From contig NZ_BKAJ01000003.1 of assembly GCF_007992495.1 (NCBI RefSeq), positions 35,545-99,544 on the forward strand: DNA of 64,000 nt, read 5' to 3'. Positions 25,872-35,796 of the stretch are shown here, in pieces. The translations under genes and the position numbers were made by a program. This DNA is from Reyranella soli (GTDB lineage: Bacteria > Pseudomonadota > Alphaproteobacteria > Reyranellales > Reyranellaceae). The notes beneath the pieces were generated by a model. That model worked only from the letters and a program-made list of their open reading frames with translations. It had not been told where the DNA came from and searched no databases. Each line of letters starts with the position of its first letter. Position 1 is the stretch's first letter.

Positions 25872-26714
25872 CTAGCGCTGCTGCTTGGCCTTGTAGGCCA
25901 GCCAATCGACGATGGCGTCGAGATCGCTGTCGCTCAGCTGCGACTGATCGAGGCTCTGCATCTTCTGGTCGGGCCACTGGCGCACCGATGCCGGATTACG
26001 GATCAGCTTCTTCAGCGCCGGGATCTGGAAATAGTCGGTGACGTTCATCGGCCGGCCGAGATCGGGCCCCTGGTCGCCTTCGCCTTCGCCGTTGAAGCGA
26101 TGACAGGACATGCACATGGCGACAAAGCGGTCGAGGCCGGTGCGAATGCGGTCGCCCGCCGGGACGTCGGGGCCGACCGCGAGGCCGGGCCAACGCTTCA
26201 GCGGACTGTCGGTGACGGCGAGCGCGGCGAGGTGGTAGGCCCAGTATTCGGGGCTGATAGTCACCGACGGCGCGCGTCGCCAGATGATGTAGAACGGGCC
26301 GGCGCTCTCCTTGTCCGGCTTGCCCGGTATGGCAGGCCATGGCGCCGCCGGATCCTCGATGGCGAGGAAGGCTTCGACCTGTGCGATGTCGGCGGAAGCA
26401 GCCAGGCGGCCGGGAATGCTGACCGAGAAGTTGTCGATGGCGCGCGCCTGCACGTGATCGTCTGCGCCGATGCCGGTTCCTTTCAGCAGCTCGGACAGCG
26501 GGATCGCACGGTAGGTCATCGTGCGGCGATAGACGGGATCAGCGACAGTGACACTGCGCAGGGACGGATGGGCGAGCAGCGCCTTCTGCGCAAAAGTCTT
26601 GCTCGAGTCCCTGCCGGTGACGGTGAGGGTCGGCGATTGTGCGGCAACGGACAGCGCCACAAGGCAGGCCATGGCGCCGAACAGCGCAGCCGCGAGAAGC
26701 CGCGCTGCGGCCAT
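25872..26714 (-). CDS. Exported cytochrome c with N-terminal sulfite-oxidase-like region
   Basis: 280 residues from the ATG at 26714. After the signal peptide (to about residue 26) come about 130 residues with the look of a molybdopterin-binding SUOX/YedY-type fold (LTVTGRDSS, TMTYRAIPLSELL), though without the cofactor-binding Cys. A class I cytochrome c domain follows: C201-M-S-C204-H205 and a likely axial M252 in QKMQSL. It probably carries electrons in the periplasm for an alcohol- or sulfur-type dehydrogenase. It overlaps the enolase-superfamily gene stop by one base. Confidence 0.82.
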   Translation of the reverse strand: MAAARLLAAALFGAMACLVALSVAAQSPTLTVTGRDSSKTFAQKALLAHPSLRSVTVADPVYRRTMTYRAIPLSELLKGTGIGADDHVQARAIDNFSVSIPGRLAASADIAQVEAFLAIEDPAAPWPAIPGKPDKESAGPFYIIWRRAPSVTISPEYWAYHLAALAVTDSPLKRWPGLAVGPDVPAGDRIRTGLDRFVAMCMSCHRFNGEGEGDQGPDLGRPMNVTDYFQIPALKKLIRNPASVRQWPDQKMQSLDQSQLSDSDLDAIVDWLAYKAKQQR

Positions 26715-27829
26715 CACGTCATCCTCTGGCCGCCGATCCGGCAGTCCTTGAGGATCTCGAGTCGGAAGGCGAGGCCATGGCCCGGCCGCTCGGGCGGCGT
26801 CATGGTGCCGGTTTTCGACGGCAGCACCGGCTCAATCCAGAGATCGTCGTTCCAGTCCATGTATTCGAGGTAGTTGGCATTGGGGATCGAGGCCAGCAGA
26901 TGGACCATGGTCTCGTGGAAGAGATGCGGGGCGATCCTGATGCCCCACGGCTCGGCGGCGGCCGCGATCTTGCGCAGCTCGGTGTAGCCGCCGCGCATCG
27001 GATCGGGCTGCAGGATCGGCACGCACGGCGTCTCGAAGAAGGGGCGCAAGTCGTTGCGCGTGAAATGGCTCTCGCCGCCCACGATCCGGGTTTTCAGCGC
27101 GGCGGCGATGCGCCGGTAGCCGGCGAAGTCTTCCGCCGCCACCGGCTCCTCGAGCCAATAGGGATCGAACTCGTCGATGCGATGGCCGGCCTGGATGGCG
27201 GTGTCGGCGTCCCAGCCCATGTTGACGTCGATCATGATCTCGATGCCGCCGCCCATCGCCTCGCGCATCGCCTTCACGTTCAGAACGTCCTCGCGCCACG
27301 GCCGGATGTGCGCCACCTGCATCTTGATGGCCTTGAGGCCTTGGTTGGTGAACTCCTTGGCGCGCGCGATCATGCCGTCGCGGCCGAGGCCGCGGAAACA
27401 GCCCGAGCCGTAGGCCGGCACCTCGGTGCGCGCGGCACCCCACAGGCGGAAGAGGGGCAGGCCGGCGCGTTTGCCTAGAATGTCCCACAGCGCCATGTCG
27501 ACGGCGCTCTGCGCGAACACCGTGACGCCCATGCGGCCCAGCCAGAAGTTGCTCTTGTAAAGCACCTGCCAGATCGCCTCGATCTCGGTGGCGTCGCGGC
27601 CGATGATGTGCGGGGCCATCAGCTCCTTCATGCAGGCATCGAGCGTCTGCAGCCCGCCGCGCAAGGGCATGAGGTAGCTCATGCCGATGAGGCCGCCCTG
27701 GGTCTCGATCTCCAGCACGTAGATGTCGCGCTTGGGTGCAGAGAGGATGCCGGCGGCCGGCGGCGGGCCGCGCCAGGGTACCTGCAGAAGGGTTGAACGC
27801 AGCTCGACGATGGTCGTGGGCGTGGTCAT
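26714..27829 (-). CDS. Mandelate racemase/muconate lactonizing-type enzyme (enolase superfamily)
   Basis: 371 residues. The metal ligands D201 (IMIDVN), E227 (WLEEP) and E253 (GGESH) and the general base H302 (IAPHLFH) are in place. At the KxK position it has K169-M-Q171, so the second catalytic lysine is replaced by glutamine, suggesting dehydratase-like rather than racemase chemistry on an acid sugar or similar. Specificity is not predictable. Its stop overlaps the cytochrome c gene start, which may point to a shared oxidative pathway. Divergent from cimA with a 44-base gap. Confidence 0.88.
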   Translation of the reverse strand: MTTPTTIVELRSTLLQVPWRGPPPAAGILSAPKRDIYVLEIETQGGLIGMSYLMPLRGGLQTLDACMKELMAPHIIGRDATEIEAIWQVLYKSNFWLGRMGVTVFAQSAVDMALWDILGKRAGLPLFRLWGAARTEVPAYGSGCFRGLGRDGMIARAKEFTNQGLKAIKMQVAHIRPWREDVLNVKAMREAMGGGIEIMIDVNMGWDADTAIQAGHRIDEFDPYWLEEPVAAEDFAGYRRIAAALKTRIVGGESHFTRNDLRPFFETPCVPILQPDPMRGGYTELRKIAAAAEPWGIRIAPHLFHETMVHLLASIPNANYLEYMDWNDDLWIEPVLPSKTGTMTPPERPGHGLAFRLEILKDCRIGGQRMT

Positions 27830-27873
27830 CAGGCGTATCTCCCGCGCGTTTGGCTCACTATGATGCGCCCGCC

Positions 27874-29478
27874 ATGACTTCGTCCAACCGCCTCTACCTC
27901 TTCGACACTACCCTGCGAGATGGCGCCCAGACCCAGGGCGTCGACTTCACCGTGGCCGACAAGGTTGCCATCGCGCGCGAGCTCGACCTTCTGGGCATCG
28001 ACTACATCGAAGGCGGCTGGCCCGGCGCCAACCCGACCGACGACCGCTTCTTCGCCGATCCGCCCGAGTTCCAGAACGCCAAGTTCGTGGCCTTCGGCAT
28101 GACGCGCCGTGCCGGCCGAAGCGCGGCCAACGATCCCGGGCTGGCCGCCATCCTGCAGACCAAGGCGCGCAACCTTTGCATGGTCGGCAAGACCTGGGAC
28201 TTCCATGTCGACGTGGCGCTGGAAGTCGATCGGGCCGAGTACCTCGAGATGATCGGCGATTCGCTCGCCTATGCGAAGACCCGCATGGAAGAGGTGATGT
28301 TCGACGCCGAGCATTTCTTCGACGGTTACAAGGCCAACCCGGACTATGCGATGGCCTGCCTGGCCGCGGCCGAGAAGGCGGGCGCGCGCTGGCTGGTGCT
28401 GTGCGACACCAACGGCGGAACCTTGCCGCACGAGGTCGAGCGCATTGTCGGCGACGTGGTGAAGAAGATCCCGGGCGAGCGGCTCGGCATCCATACCCAC
28501 AACGACACCGAGAATGCCGTCGCCAACACACTGGCGGCCGTGCGCGCCGGTGTGCGCCAGGTGCAGGGCACCATCAACGGCCTGGGCGAGCGCTGCGGCA
28601 ATGCCAACATGATCGCGCTCATTCCCAACCTCGTGCTGAAGATGGGCTTCGAGACGGGCTTGAAGGACGGTGCCCTGCAGCGGCTGACGCACCTGTCGCG
28701 CCTGCTCGACGACCGGCTGAACGTCGTGCCCAATCGCAGTGCGGCCTATGTCGGCACGCGCGCCTTCGCGCACAAAGGCGGCCTGCACGTTTCGGCCGTC
28801 GAGAAGGATCCCAAGACCTACGAGCACGTCGATCCCGAGACGGTCGGCAACCAGCGCATCATCGTGGTCAGCGACCAGGCCGGCCGCTCCAACATCATGG
28901 CGCGCTTTCGCCAGATCGGATTGGAGGTCGATCCCAAGGATCCCGGCGTCGCGCGGCTGCTGGAGATCGTCAAGGAGCGCGAGGCCGAGGGTTACGCCTA
29001 CGACGGCGCCGATGCCTCGTTCGAGCTTCTGGCACGCCACGAGCTGCATACCGTGCCCGACTACTTCGCCCTGCATAGCTTCCGCGTGCTGGCCGAGCGG
29101 CGGGTCAATGCGCGCGGCCAGCTCATTGCGCTTTCCGAGGCGACGGTGAAGCTCGACGTCGGCGGCCGCCGCGCCATGGAAGTGGGCGAGGGCAACGGCC
29201 CGGTGAATGCGCTGGATGCTGCCCTGCGGAAGGCGCTGCTGCCGGTCTATCCCGAGCTGCAGGACATGCGGCTGGTCGACTTCAAAGTCCGCATCCTCGA
29301 TGCGGCCGGCGGAACGGCGGCGACGACGCGCGTGATGATCGAAAGCGCCGACGCCGAGCGGCGCTGGTCGACCATCGGCGTGTCGCCGAACATCGTCGAT
29401 GCTTCCTACAACGCGCTCTACGACGCCATCACCTACAAGTTGTTCCGCGACGGCGCCAAGCCGGCGGAACGAGCGTAG
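27874..29478 (+). CDS. cimA: (R)-citramalate synthase
   Basis: 534 residues, the length of the LeuA-related CimA group. It opens with LYLFDTTLRDGAQTQGVDF (the DTTLRDG active-site motif), has the HTHNDTENAVAN metal-binding segment and the GTINGLGERCGNAN motif, and ends in the LeuA-dimer regulatory domain (about 400-530). It condenses pyruvate and acetyl-CoA to citramalate, the threonine-independent route to 2-oxobutyrate and isoleucine. The FDTTLRDG and HKGGLHVSAV motifs separate it from homocitrate synthases. Confidence 0.93.
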   Translation: MTSSNRLYLFDTTLRDGAQTQGVDFTVADKVAIARELDLLGIDYIEGGWPGANPTDDRFFADPPEFQNAKFVAFGMTRRAGRSAANDPGLAAILQTKARNLCMVGKTWDFHVDVALEVDRAEYLEMIGDSLAYAKTRMEEVMFDAEHFFDGYKANPDYAMACLAAAEKAGARWLVLCDTNGGTLPHEVERIVGDVVKKIPGERLGIHTHNDTENAVANTLAAVRAGVRQVQGTINGLGERCGNANMIALIPNLVLKMGFETGLKDGALQRLTHLSRLLDDRLNVVPNRSAAYVGTRAFAHKGGLHVSAVEKDPKTYEHVDPETVGNQRIIVVSDQAGRSNIMARFRQIGLEVDPKDPGVARLLEIVKEREAEGYAYDGADASFELLARHELHTVPDYFALHSFRVLAERRVNARGQLIALSEATVKLDVGGRRAMEVGEGNGPVNALDAALRKALLPVYPELQDMRLVDFKVRILDAAGGTAATTRVMIESADAERRWSTIGVSPNIVDASYNALYDAITYKLFRDGAKPAERA

Positions 29479-29493
29479 CTTCCTCATCAGACT

Positions 29494-29582
29494 CCTCTCC
29501 CCCGCTAGGGGGAGAGGTTGGGTGAGCGGGCCGCGCACGTCGTAACCCCCTCACCTAGCCTCTCCCCCTAGCGGGGGAGAGG
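29494..29582. repeat. Family C palindromic repeat (CCTCTCCCCCGCTAGGGGGAGAGG type)
   Basis: Two copies of the hairpin unit, one at each end (29494-29517 and about 29560-29582), flank complementary GGTTGGGTGAG and CCCCCTCACCTAGCC segments. The pair can fold as two small hairpins or one long stem. The same layout is at 33522. It follows cimA. Confidence 0.92.
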
Positions 29583-29683
29583 AAGCTGAAAGCGCCTGAA
29601 GGAACGTCGCCAGCGCAACCGACCTACCTGCCATGCCGCCGCTGCCAGTTGACCGGACTGGGGCCGCGGCAGACCATATATAG

Positions 29684-30844
29684 GTGCGAGACGGAGAGCA
29701 TTTGGACGGCCGTTCCCCGGTGGGGACGGTAACGCCCCCGGTTGCGGCCATTCAGAAGCGGCCGCGCATGGAACGGCGTATCGTCGCTCGAGCCGTCATG
29801 TGGTCGCTGCCCGCGATCGTGCTGGCTGTCAGCGTTTTCGTCTGGCTGTCGTCCGGCCGCTACGTCAGCACCGACAACGCCTATGTGAAAGGCGACCGTG
29901 CGCAGATCGCGCCCGAGCTCAGCGGTATCATCGTCGAGGTGCCCGTGCAGGAGAACCAGCACGTGTCGCGCGGCCAGCTCCTGTTCAAGCTCGACGATCA
30001 GTCCTACCGGCTGTCGCTTGCCAAGATCGACGCCGAGATCGAGACGACACGCGCGGACATTCGCGGGCTGCGTGCGCAATGGCGCACCAAGCGCGAGGAG
30101 ATCAAGGCGGCGCAGAGCCAGCTTACCTTTGCCCAGCAGGAATTCGACCGGCAGTCCGATCTCGCGGACAAGAAGATCGCCTCGGCGCAGAAGCTGCAGG
30201 AGACGCGGATGGGGCTCGATATCGCCCGCCAGCGCATTTCGGCGGCGCAGGAGGACCTGCAGCGCATCGAGGCACAGCTCGCCGGTGATCCCAAGATCCG
30301 CACCGACGACCATCCGCGCGTGAAGCAGATGGTGGCGGCGCGCGACGAGGCCTTGCTGCAGCTTCGCCGCACCACCATCGAATCGCCACTCGACGGCATC
30401 GTCTCCAAGCGGCCGGTGCCCGGCAGCTACGCCACCGCCGGCGTGCCGGTGATGGTGGTGGTGGCCGACAGCGATCTCTGGATCGAGGCCAACTTCAAGG
30501 AGACCGAGCTCACCCTGGTGCGGCCGGGCCAGACGGCGATCGTCAAGGTCGACACCTATCCCGACGCCGAATGCACCGGCAAGGTCGCGAGCATCGCGCA
30601 GGCGACGGGCGCGGAGTTCGCTGTGCTGCCGCCGCAGAACGCCACGGGCAACTGGGTGAAGGTGGTGCAGCGCATTCCCGTGCGAATCGCCGTCACCTGC
30701 CGAGAGGGCGATCCGCCCTTGCGCGTCGGCATGAGCACGACGATCGAGATCGATACCGGCCACAGCCGCTCGATCGGCAGCCTGTTGAGCGGGCTGGCCA
30801 AGGCGGTCGGTCTCACGAGCGCGTCGGCCACGGCCAAGCCATGA
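29684..30844 (+). CDS. emrA: HlyD/EmrA-type membrane fusion protein
   Basis: Up to 386 residues. One N-terminal transmembrane helix (WSLPAIVLAVSVFVWLSS) is followed by the lipoyl/barrel-sandwich half-motif STDNAYVKGDRAQIAPELSG, a long alpha-helical hairpin (about 95-205) and the second half-motif TTIESPLDGIVSKRPVPGSYA. This is the periplasmic adaptor of an EmrAB-type drug pump. The start is uncertain: GTG 29684 is listed, but TTG 29702 (after GGAGAG) or ATG 29768 are possible. Overlaps emrB as ATGA. The symbol is by family. Confidence 0.87.
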   Translation: MRDGEHLDGRSPVGTVTPPVAAIQKRPRMERRIVARAVMWSLPAIVLAVSVFVWLSSGRYVSTDNAYVKGDRAQIAPELSGIIVEVPVQENQHVSRGQLLFKLDDQSYRLSLAKIDAEIETTRADIRGLRAQWRTKREEIKAAQSQLTFAQQEFDRQSDLADKKIASAQKLQETRMGLDIARQRISAAQEDLQRIEAQLAGDPKIRTDDHPRVKQMVAARDEALLQLRRTTIESPLDGIVSKRPVPGSYATAGVPVMVVVADSDLWIEANFKETELTLVRPGQTAIVKVDTYPDAECTGKVASIAQATGAEFAVLPPQNATGNWVKVVQRIPVRIAVTCREGDPPLRVGMSTTIEIDTGHSRSIGSLLSGLAKAVGLTSASATAKP

Positions 30845-32340
30845 CGCCGGTCGATCCGGCGGTGAGGCGCCGGCGCGGCCTGATCACCATCACGGTGATG
30901 ATGGCCACCATCATGCATGCGCTCGACGGCACCATCGCCAACGTGGCGCTGCCCTCGATCCAGGGCTCGCTGTCGGCGACCCAGGAGCAGGTCTCCTGGG
31001 TGGTGACCTCCTACATCGTGGCATCGGCCATCATGACGCCCTTCGCCGGCTTCTGCGCAACGCGGTTCGGCCTGCGGCGCACGCTGTCGACCTGCGTCAT
31101 CGGCTTCACCATTGTCTCCATGCTGTGCGGTGCGGCCCAGACGCTCGACCAGCTCGTGCTGTTCCGCGCCTTGCAGGGCGGGTTCGGCGCGGCGCTGGTC
31201 CCGGTCTCTCAAGCCATCATGATGGACACTTATCCGCGCGAGGAGCAGGGCAAGGCGATGGCGCTATGGGGCGTCGGCACCATGATCGGCCCCATCGTCG
31301 GCCCGTCGCTGGGCGGCTGGCTGACCGACGAGTTCACCTGGCGCTGGGTGTTCTACGTCAATCTGCCGGTCGGCCTCCTGTGCACCTTCGGCATCCTCGT
31401 GCTGGTGCGTGATACCCTCCCGGACCGCAAGCGGCCCTTCGACATGCTGGGCTTCCTGTTCCTGGCCATCGCCATCGGCAGCTTCCAGCTCATGCTCGAT
31501 CGCGGCCAGCAGCTCGACTGGTTCGATTCGATCGAGATCATCGTCGAGACCCTGGTGGCGGGCGTCGCGTTTGCGATGTTCCTGATCCACATGATGACCG
31601 ATCATCATCCGTTCCTGTCGCGTGACCTGTTCCGCGACCGCAACCTCACGGTCGGTCTGTTCCTGACCGCCATCACCGGCCTGGTGCTGATCGTGACGGC
31701 GACGCTGATGCCGCCCTTCCTGCAGCAGCTCAAGGGCTACCCGGTGTTCACCACCGGCATCGTGCTGGCGCCGCGCGGTGCCGGCATGATGATCTCGATG
31801 ATGCTGGTGTCGCGCCTGATCGGCCGCTTCGACGCCCGCGTCATGATCGCCCTGGGCTTCGGCCTGTGCGCGCTCTCGCTGTGGGAGATGACGACCTTCA
31901 CGCTCGATGTCAGCGAGAGCCGGATCATCTGGAACGGCGTGCTGCTGGGCTTTGCGCTCGGCCTCGTCTTCCCGCCGCTCACCACGCTCACCTTCGCCAC
32001 CCTGCCGCCCCGGCTGCGCACCGAGGGGGCGGCGATCAACGCGCTGATGCGCAATCTCGGCGCCTCGGTCGGCATCGCCCTGCTGGTGTCGCTGCTGGCG
32101 CGCAACACCCAGGAGAACCGCTCCGAACTGGTCGGCCAGCTCACGCCCTACAGCGCCGGCTGGCCGTTCGGCCGCGTCATGCCCGGCCCCGATTCGCAGA
32201 TGCTCGCAGTGTGGGATGCCGAGATCAACCGCCAGGCCGCGATGATCGGCTACCTCAACGACTTCCGCGCCATGACGATCTGCAGCCTGGTGGTGATTCC
32301 GCTGCTGCTGCTCATGCGCAAGCAGATGTTGGCGCGTTAG
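30841..32340 (+). CDS. emrB: EmrB-type MFS multidrug efflux permease (DHA2)
   Basis: 499 residues with about 14 hydrophobic segments. Motifs of the DHA2 family are clear: ALDGTIANVALPSI in helix 1, RALQGGFGAALVPVS in helix 4 and GPIVGPSLGGWL (the antiporter motif) in helix 5. It exports hydrophobic compounds with the EmrA adaptor encoded just upstream, its ATG overlapping that stop. No linked regulator (MarR or TetR type) is visible. Confidence 0.92.
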   Translation: MTPVDPAVRRRRGLITITVMMATIMHALDGTIANVALPSIQGSLSATQEQVSWVVTSYIVASAIMTPFAGFCATRFGLRRTLSTCVIGFTIVSMLCGAAQTLDQLVLFRALQGGFGAALVPVSQAIMMDTYPREEQGKAMALWGVGTMIGPIVGPSLGGWLTDEFTWRWVFYVNLPVGLLCTFGILVLVRDTLPDRKRPFDMLGFLFLAIAIGSFQLMLDRGQQLDWFDSIEIIVETLVAGVAFAMFLIHMMTDHHPFLSRDLFRDRNLTVGLFLTAITGLVLIVTATLMPPFLQQLKGYPVFTTGIVLAPRGAGMMISMMLVSRLIGRFDARVMIALGFGLCALSLWEMTTFTLDVSESRIIWNGVLLGFALGLVFPPLTTLTFATLPPRLRTEGAAINALMRNLGASVGIALLVSLLARNTQENRSELVGQLTPYSAGWPFGRVMPGPDSQMLAVWDAEINRQAAMIGYLNDFRAMTICSLVVIPLLLLMRKQMLAR

Positions 32341-32367
32341 ACTTTCCGCTAACTTGACCTCGAGATG

Positions 32368-32405
32368 TTGACGGTGCTGAGGTGCGTACATCATAATTTG
32401 ATGTA
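32368..32405 (+). promoter_or_regulatory. xylF promoter with overlapping operator-like dyad
   Basis: TTGACG (32368-32373), an 18-base spacer and CATAAT (32392-32397) form a good sigma-70-type promoter. A perfect inverted repeat TACATCA-taatt-TGATGTA (32387-32405) covers the -10 box, the classic position for a repressor. The LacI-type regulator encoded at the end of the operon is the obvious candidate to bind it. The transcript would start about 45 bases before the xylF ATG. Confidence 0.7.
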
Positions 32406-32449
32406 GCCGCATCATCCAATCGCGCGGCCAAGTACCAACAGGAGGAAAC

Positions 32450-33493
32450 ATGGCACGCATGTCCTTTGCGGCGCTGATTGGCGCTGCTGTCCTGGCCGGC
32501 ATTGCGGTGAGCAGTTCGGCTGGCGCGCAGGTGATCGGCGTGAGCTGGTCGAACTTCCAGGAAGAGCGGTGGAAGACCGACGAGGCGGCGATCAAGGCGG
32601 CGGTCGCGGCGGGTGGCGGCACCTACGTGTCGGCTGACGCGCAGAGCAATGCCGCCAAGCAGATCACCGACATCGAGGCGTTGATCGCGCGCGGCGCCAA
32701 GGCGCTGATCGTGCTGGCGCAGGATGCCAACGCGATCCGGCCGGCGATCGAGAAGGCGCTGAACGAGGGCATCCCGGTGATCGGCTACGACCGCCTGATC
32801 GAGATGAAGGACGTGCTCTACATCACCTTCGACAACAAGGAGGTCGGGCGCATCCAGGCGCGCGAGGTGTTCAAGGTTAAGCCCGATGGCAACTACGTCT
32901 TCATCAAGGGCTCGTCGGCCGATCCCAACGCCGATTTCCTGTTCTCCGGCCAGATGGAAGTGCTGGGCGACGCGCTCAAGGGCGGCAAGATCAAGAATGT
33001 CGGCGAGGCCTACACAGACGGCTGGCTGCCGGCCAACGCGCAGCGCAACATGGAGCAGTTCCTGACGGCCAACCGCAACAAGGTCGACGCGGTCGTGGCG
33101 TCGAACGACGGCACGGCGGGCGGCGCCGTCGCCGCACTGGCGGCGCAGGGCATGGCCGGGTCGGTGCCGGTCTCCGGCCAGGACGGCGACCACGCGGCGC
33201 TGAACCGCGTGGCGCTGGGCACGCAGACCGTGAGCGTATGGAAGGACTCGCGGCTGCTCGGCCGCACTGCGGGCGAGCAGGCGATCACCCTCGCCAAGGG
33301 CACCAAGCTCGGCGCGCTGAAGGACACGAAGACCTGGGCCGACGGCCCGCGCAAGGTCGCGATGACCTCGATCCTGCTGACGCCGGTGCCGATCACCAAG
33401 GACAACCTCGATGTCATCATCCAGGCCGGCTGGGTGCCGAAGGATGTGGTCTGCCGCGGCGTGAAGGCGGGGACGACCAAGGTCTGTAACTGA
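32450..33493 (+). CDS. xylF: D-xylose-type ABC transporter, periplasmic binding protein
   Basis: 347 residues with a signal peptide (to about residue 26, SAGAQ) and a strong AGGAGGA ribosome site. The mature protein shows the sugar-binding fold: [65 protein letters not shown] and SGQDGD. These match XylF-type proteins. First gene of the sugar operon, preceded by a promoter and dyad. Confidence 0.92.
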   Translation: MARMSFAALIGAAVLAGIAVSSSAGAQVIGVSWSNFQEERWKTDEAAIKAAVAAGGGTYVSADAQSNAAKQITDIEALIARGAKALIVLAQDANAIRPAIEKALNEGIPVIGYDRLIEMKDVLYITFDNKEVGRIQAREVFKVKPDGNYVFIKGSSADPNADFLFSGQMEVLGDALKGGKIKNVGEAYTDGWLPANAQRNMEQFLTANRNKVDAVVASNDGTAGGAVAALAAQGMAGSVPVSGQDGDHAALNRVALGTQTVSVWKDSRLLGRTAGEQAITLAKGTKLGALKDTKTWADGPRKVAMTSILLTPVPITKDNLDVIIQAGWVPKDVVCRGVKAGTTKVCN

Positions 33494-33521
33494 GCGTTAT
33501 TGAGGCTTCTCCCCTCATGTT

Positions 33522-33608
33522 CCTCTCCCCGCTAGGGGGAGAGGTTAGGTGAGGGGGCAACGACGGGTGTAACCCCCTCACCCGACCTCTCCCCCTAGCG
33601 GGGGAGAG
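33522..33608. repeat. Family C palindromic repeat between xylF and xylH
   Basis: Same two-hairpin layout as at 29494: CCTCTCCCCGCTAGGGGGA at the left and CTCCCCCTAGCGGGGGAGAG at the right, with GGTTAGGTGAGGG and CCCCCTCACCCGACC between. It lies inside the operon, so it could stabilise the xylF mRNA segment and lower read-through to xylH and xylG. Confidence 0.92.
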
Positions 33609-33664
33609 GAGCACGAGTGTGGTGAGTCATGAGTGGTGGCGGGTGAGGGGGCAGAAATTCGGGT

Positions 33665-34998
33665 GTGGGGACTGAAGTGGACTCATCGCTCTCCGGAGCA
33701 TCGCAACGCGTGAGCGCGCCCCGACGTCGCGCCTTCGCCGACCTGTTCCGCGCGACCGAGATCGACGCGCGGCTGGTCGGCATGCTGGGTGCGCTGGTGC
33801 TGATCTGGATCGGCGTCGACCTCCTGTCGGGCGGCGCCTTCCTGACGCCGCGCAACCTGTGGAACCTCTCCGTGCAGACCGCGTCGGTCGCCGTCATGGC
33901 GGCCGGCATGGTGCTGGTGATCGTGGCGCGCCACATCGACCTTTCGGTCGGCTCCGTCCTGGGGTTCGTCGGCATGATCATGGGGGTGACGCAGGCCGAG
34001 TTCCTGCCGAAGTATCTCGGCTTCGAACATCCGCTCATCTGGGTCATCGCGCTCGCCGTCGGCATCGCCGTCGGCGCCGCGATCGGGTTGCTGCATGGCG
34101 CCATCGTCGCCTATCTCGGCGTGCCGGCCTTCATCGTCACCCTGGGCGGCCTGCTGGTGTGGCGCGGCTGCGCCTGGTGGGTCACGTCGGGCCGCACCGT
34201 GGCGCCGATGGACGATGCTTTCCGGCGCATGGGCGGCGGCATCGAGGGCGCGATCGGCGCCGGCTGGACCTGGGTCGTGGCGCTGCTCGCGCTGGCAGCC
34301 ATCGCCTTCAGCACGCTGCACGCGCGCCGGCGGCGCCGGCAGGTCGGCTTCGCCCTTCGGCCGGTCTGGGCGGAGGTGGCGGTTGCCGGCCTGGCCGGCC
34401 TCGCGGTGCTGGCCATCGTCCTGGTCGCCAACAGCTATGACCTGCCGCCGCGAGTCGCCGAACGCATCGCCGCCGAGCGCGGCCTCGTCGTGCCGCCGCA
34501 GGGCCTGTCGATCGCGCATGGTCTTGCCCTGCCGGTGCTGATCGCCGTCGGTGTCGGCATCGTCGTCACCTTCCTGGCCCGGCGCACACGCTTTGGCCGT
34601 TATGTGTTCGCGCTCGGCGGCAATCCAGAGGCGACCGAGCTGTCGGGCGTCGACACCAAGCGCGTCACTGTGCTGGTCTTCGTGCTGATGGGCGTGCTGT
34701 GCGCCATCGCGGCCGCCATCTCGACCGCCCGCCTCAATGCCGCGACCAACGCGCAGGGCATGCTCGACGAGCTCTACGTCATCGCCGCGGCCGTGATCGG
34801 CGGCACCTCGTTGGGCGGCGGGCTCGGCACTGTCGCCGGCGCCATGCTGGGCGCGCTGGTCATGCAGAGCCTGCAGTCGGGCATGGTGCTGATGGGCCTC
34901 GACACGCCGTTGCAGAACATCGTCGTCGGGCTGGTGCTGGTCGTGGCCGTGTGGCTCGACCGGCTCTATCGCTCGCGCACCCTGAAGGGGAGTGCGGG

Positions 34999-35002
<4 letters not shown>
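33665..35002 (+). CDS. xylH: Sugar ABC transporter permease
   Basis: Up to 445 residues with about ten hydrophobic segments and the RbsC/XylH permease motifs [49 protein letters not shown] and [19 protein letters not shown]. It is longer than many XylH proteins because of a segment between helices around residues 215-285. The start is uncertain: GTG 33665 is listed, while GTG 33677 has a better GGGGA site. Overlaps xylG by four bases. Confidence 0.88.
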
Positions 35003-35790
<788 letters not shown>

Positions 35791-35796
35791 GCGGCC

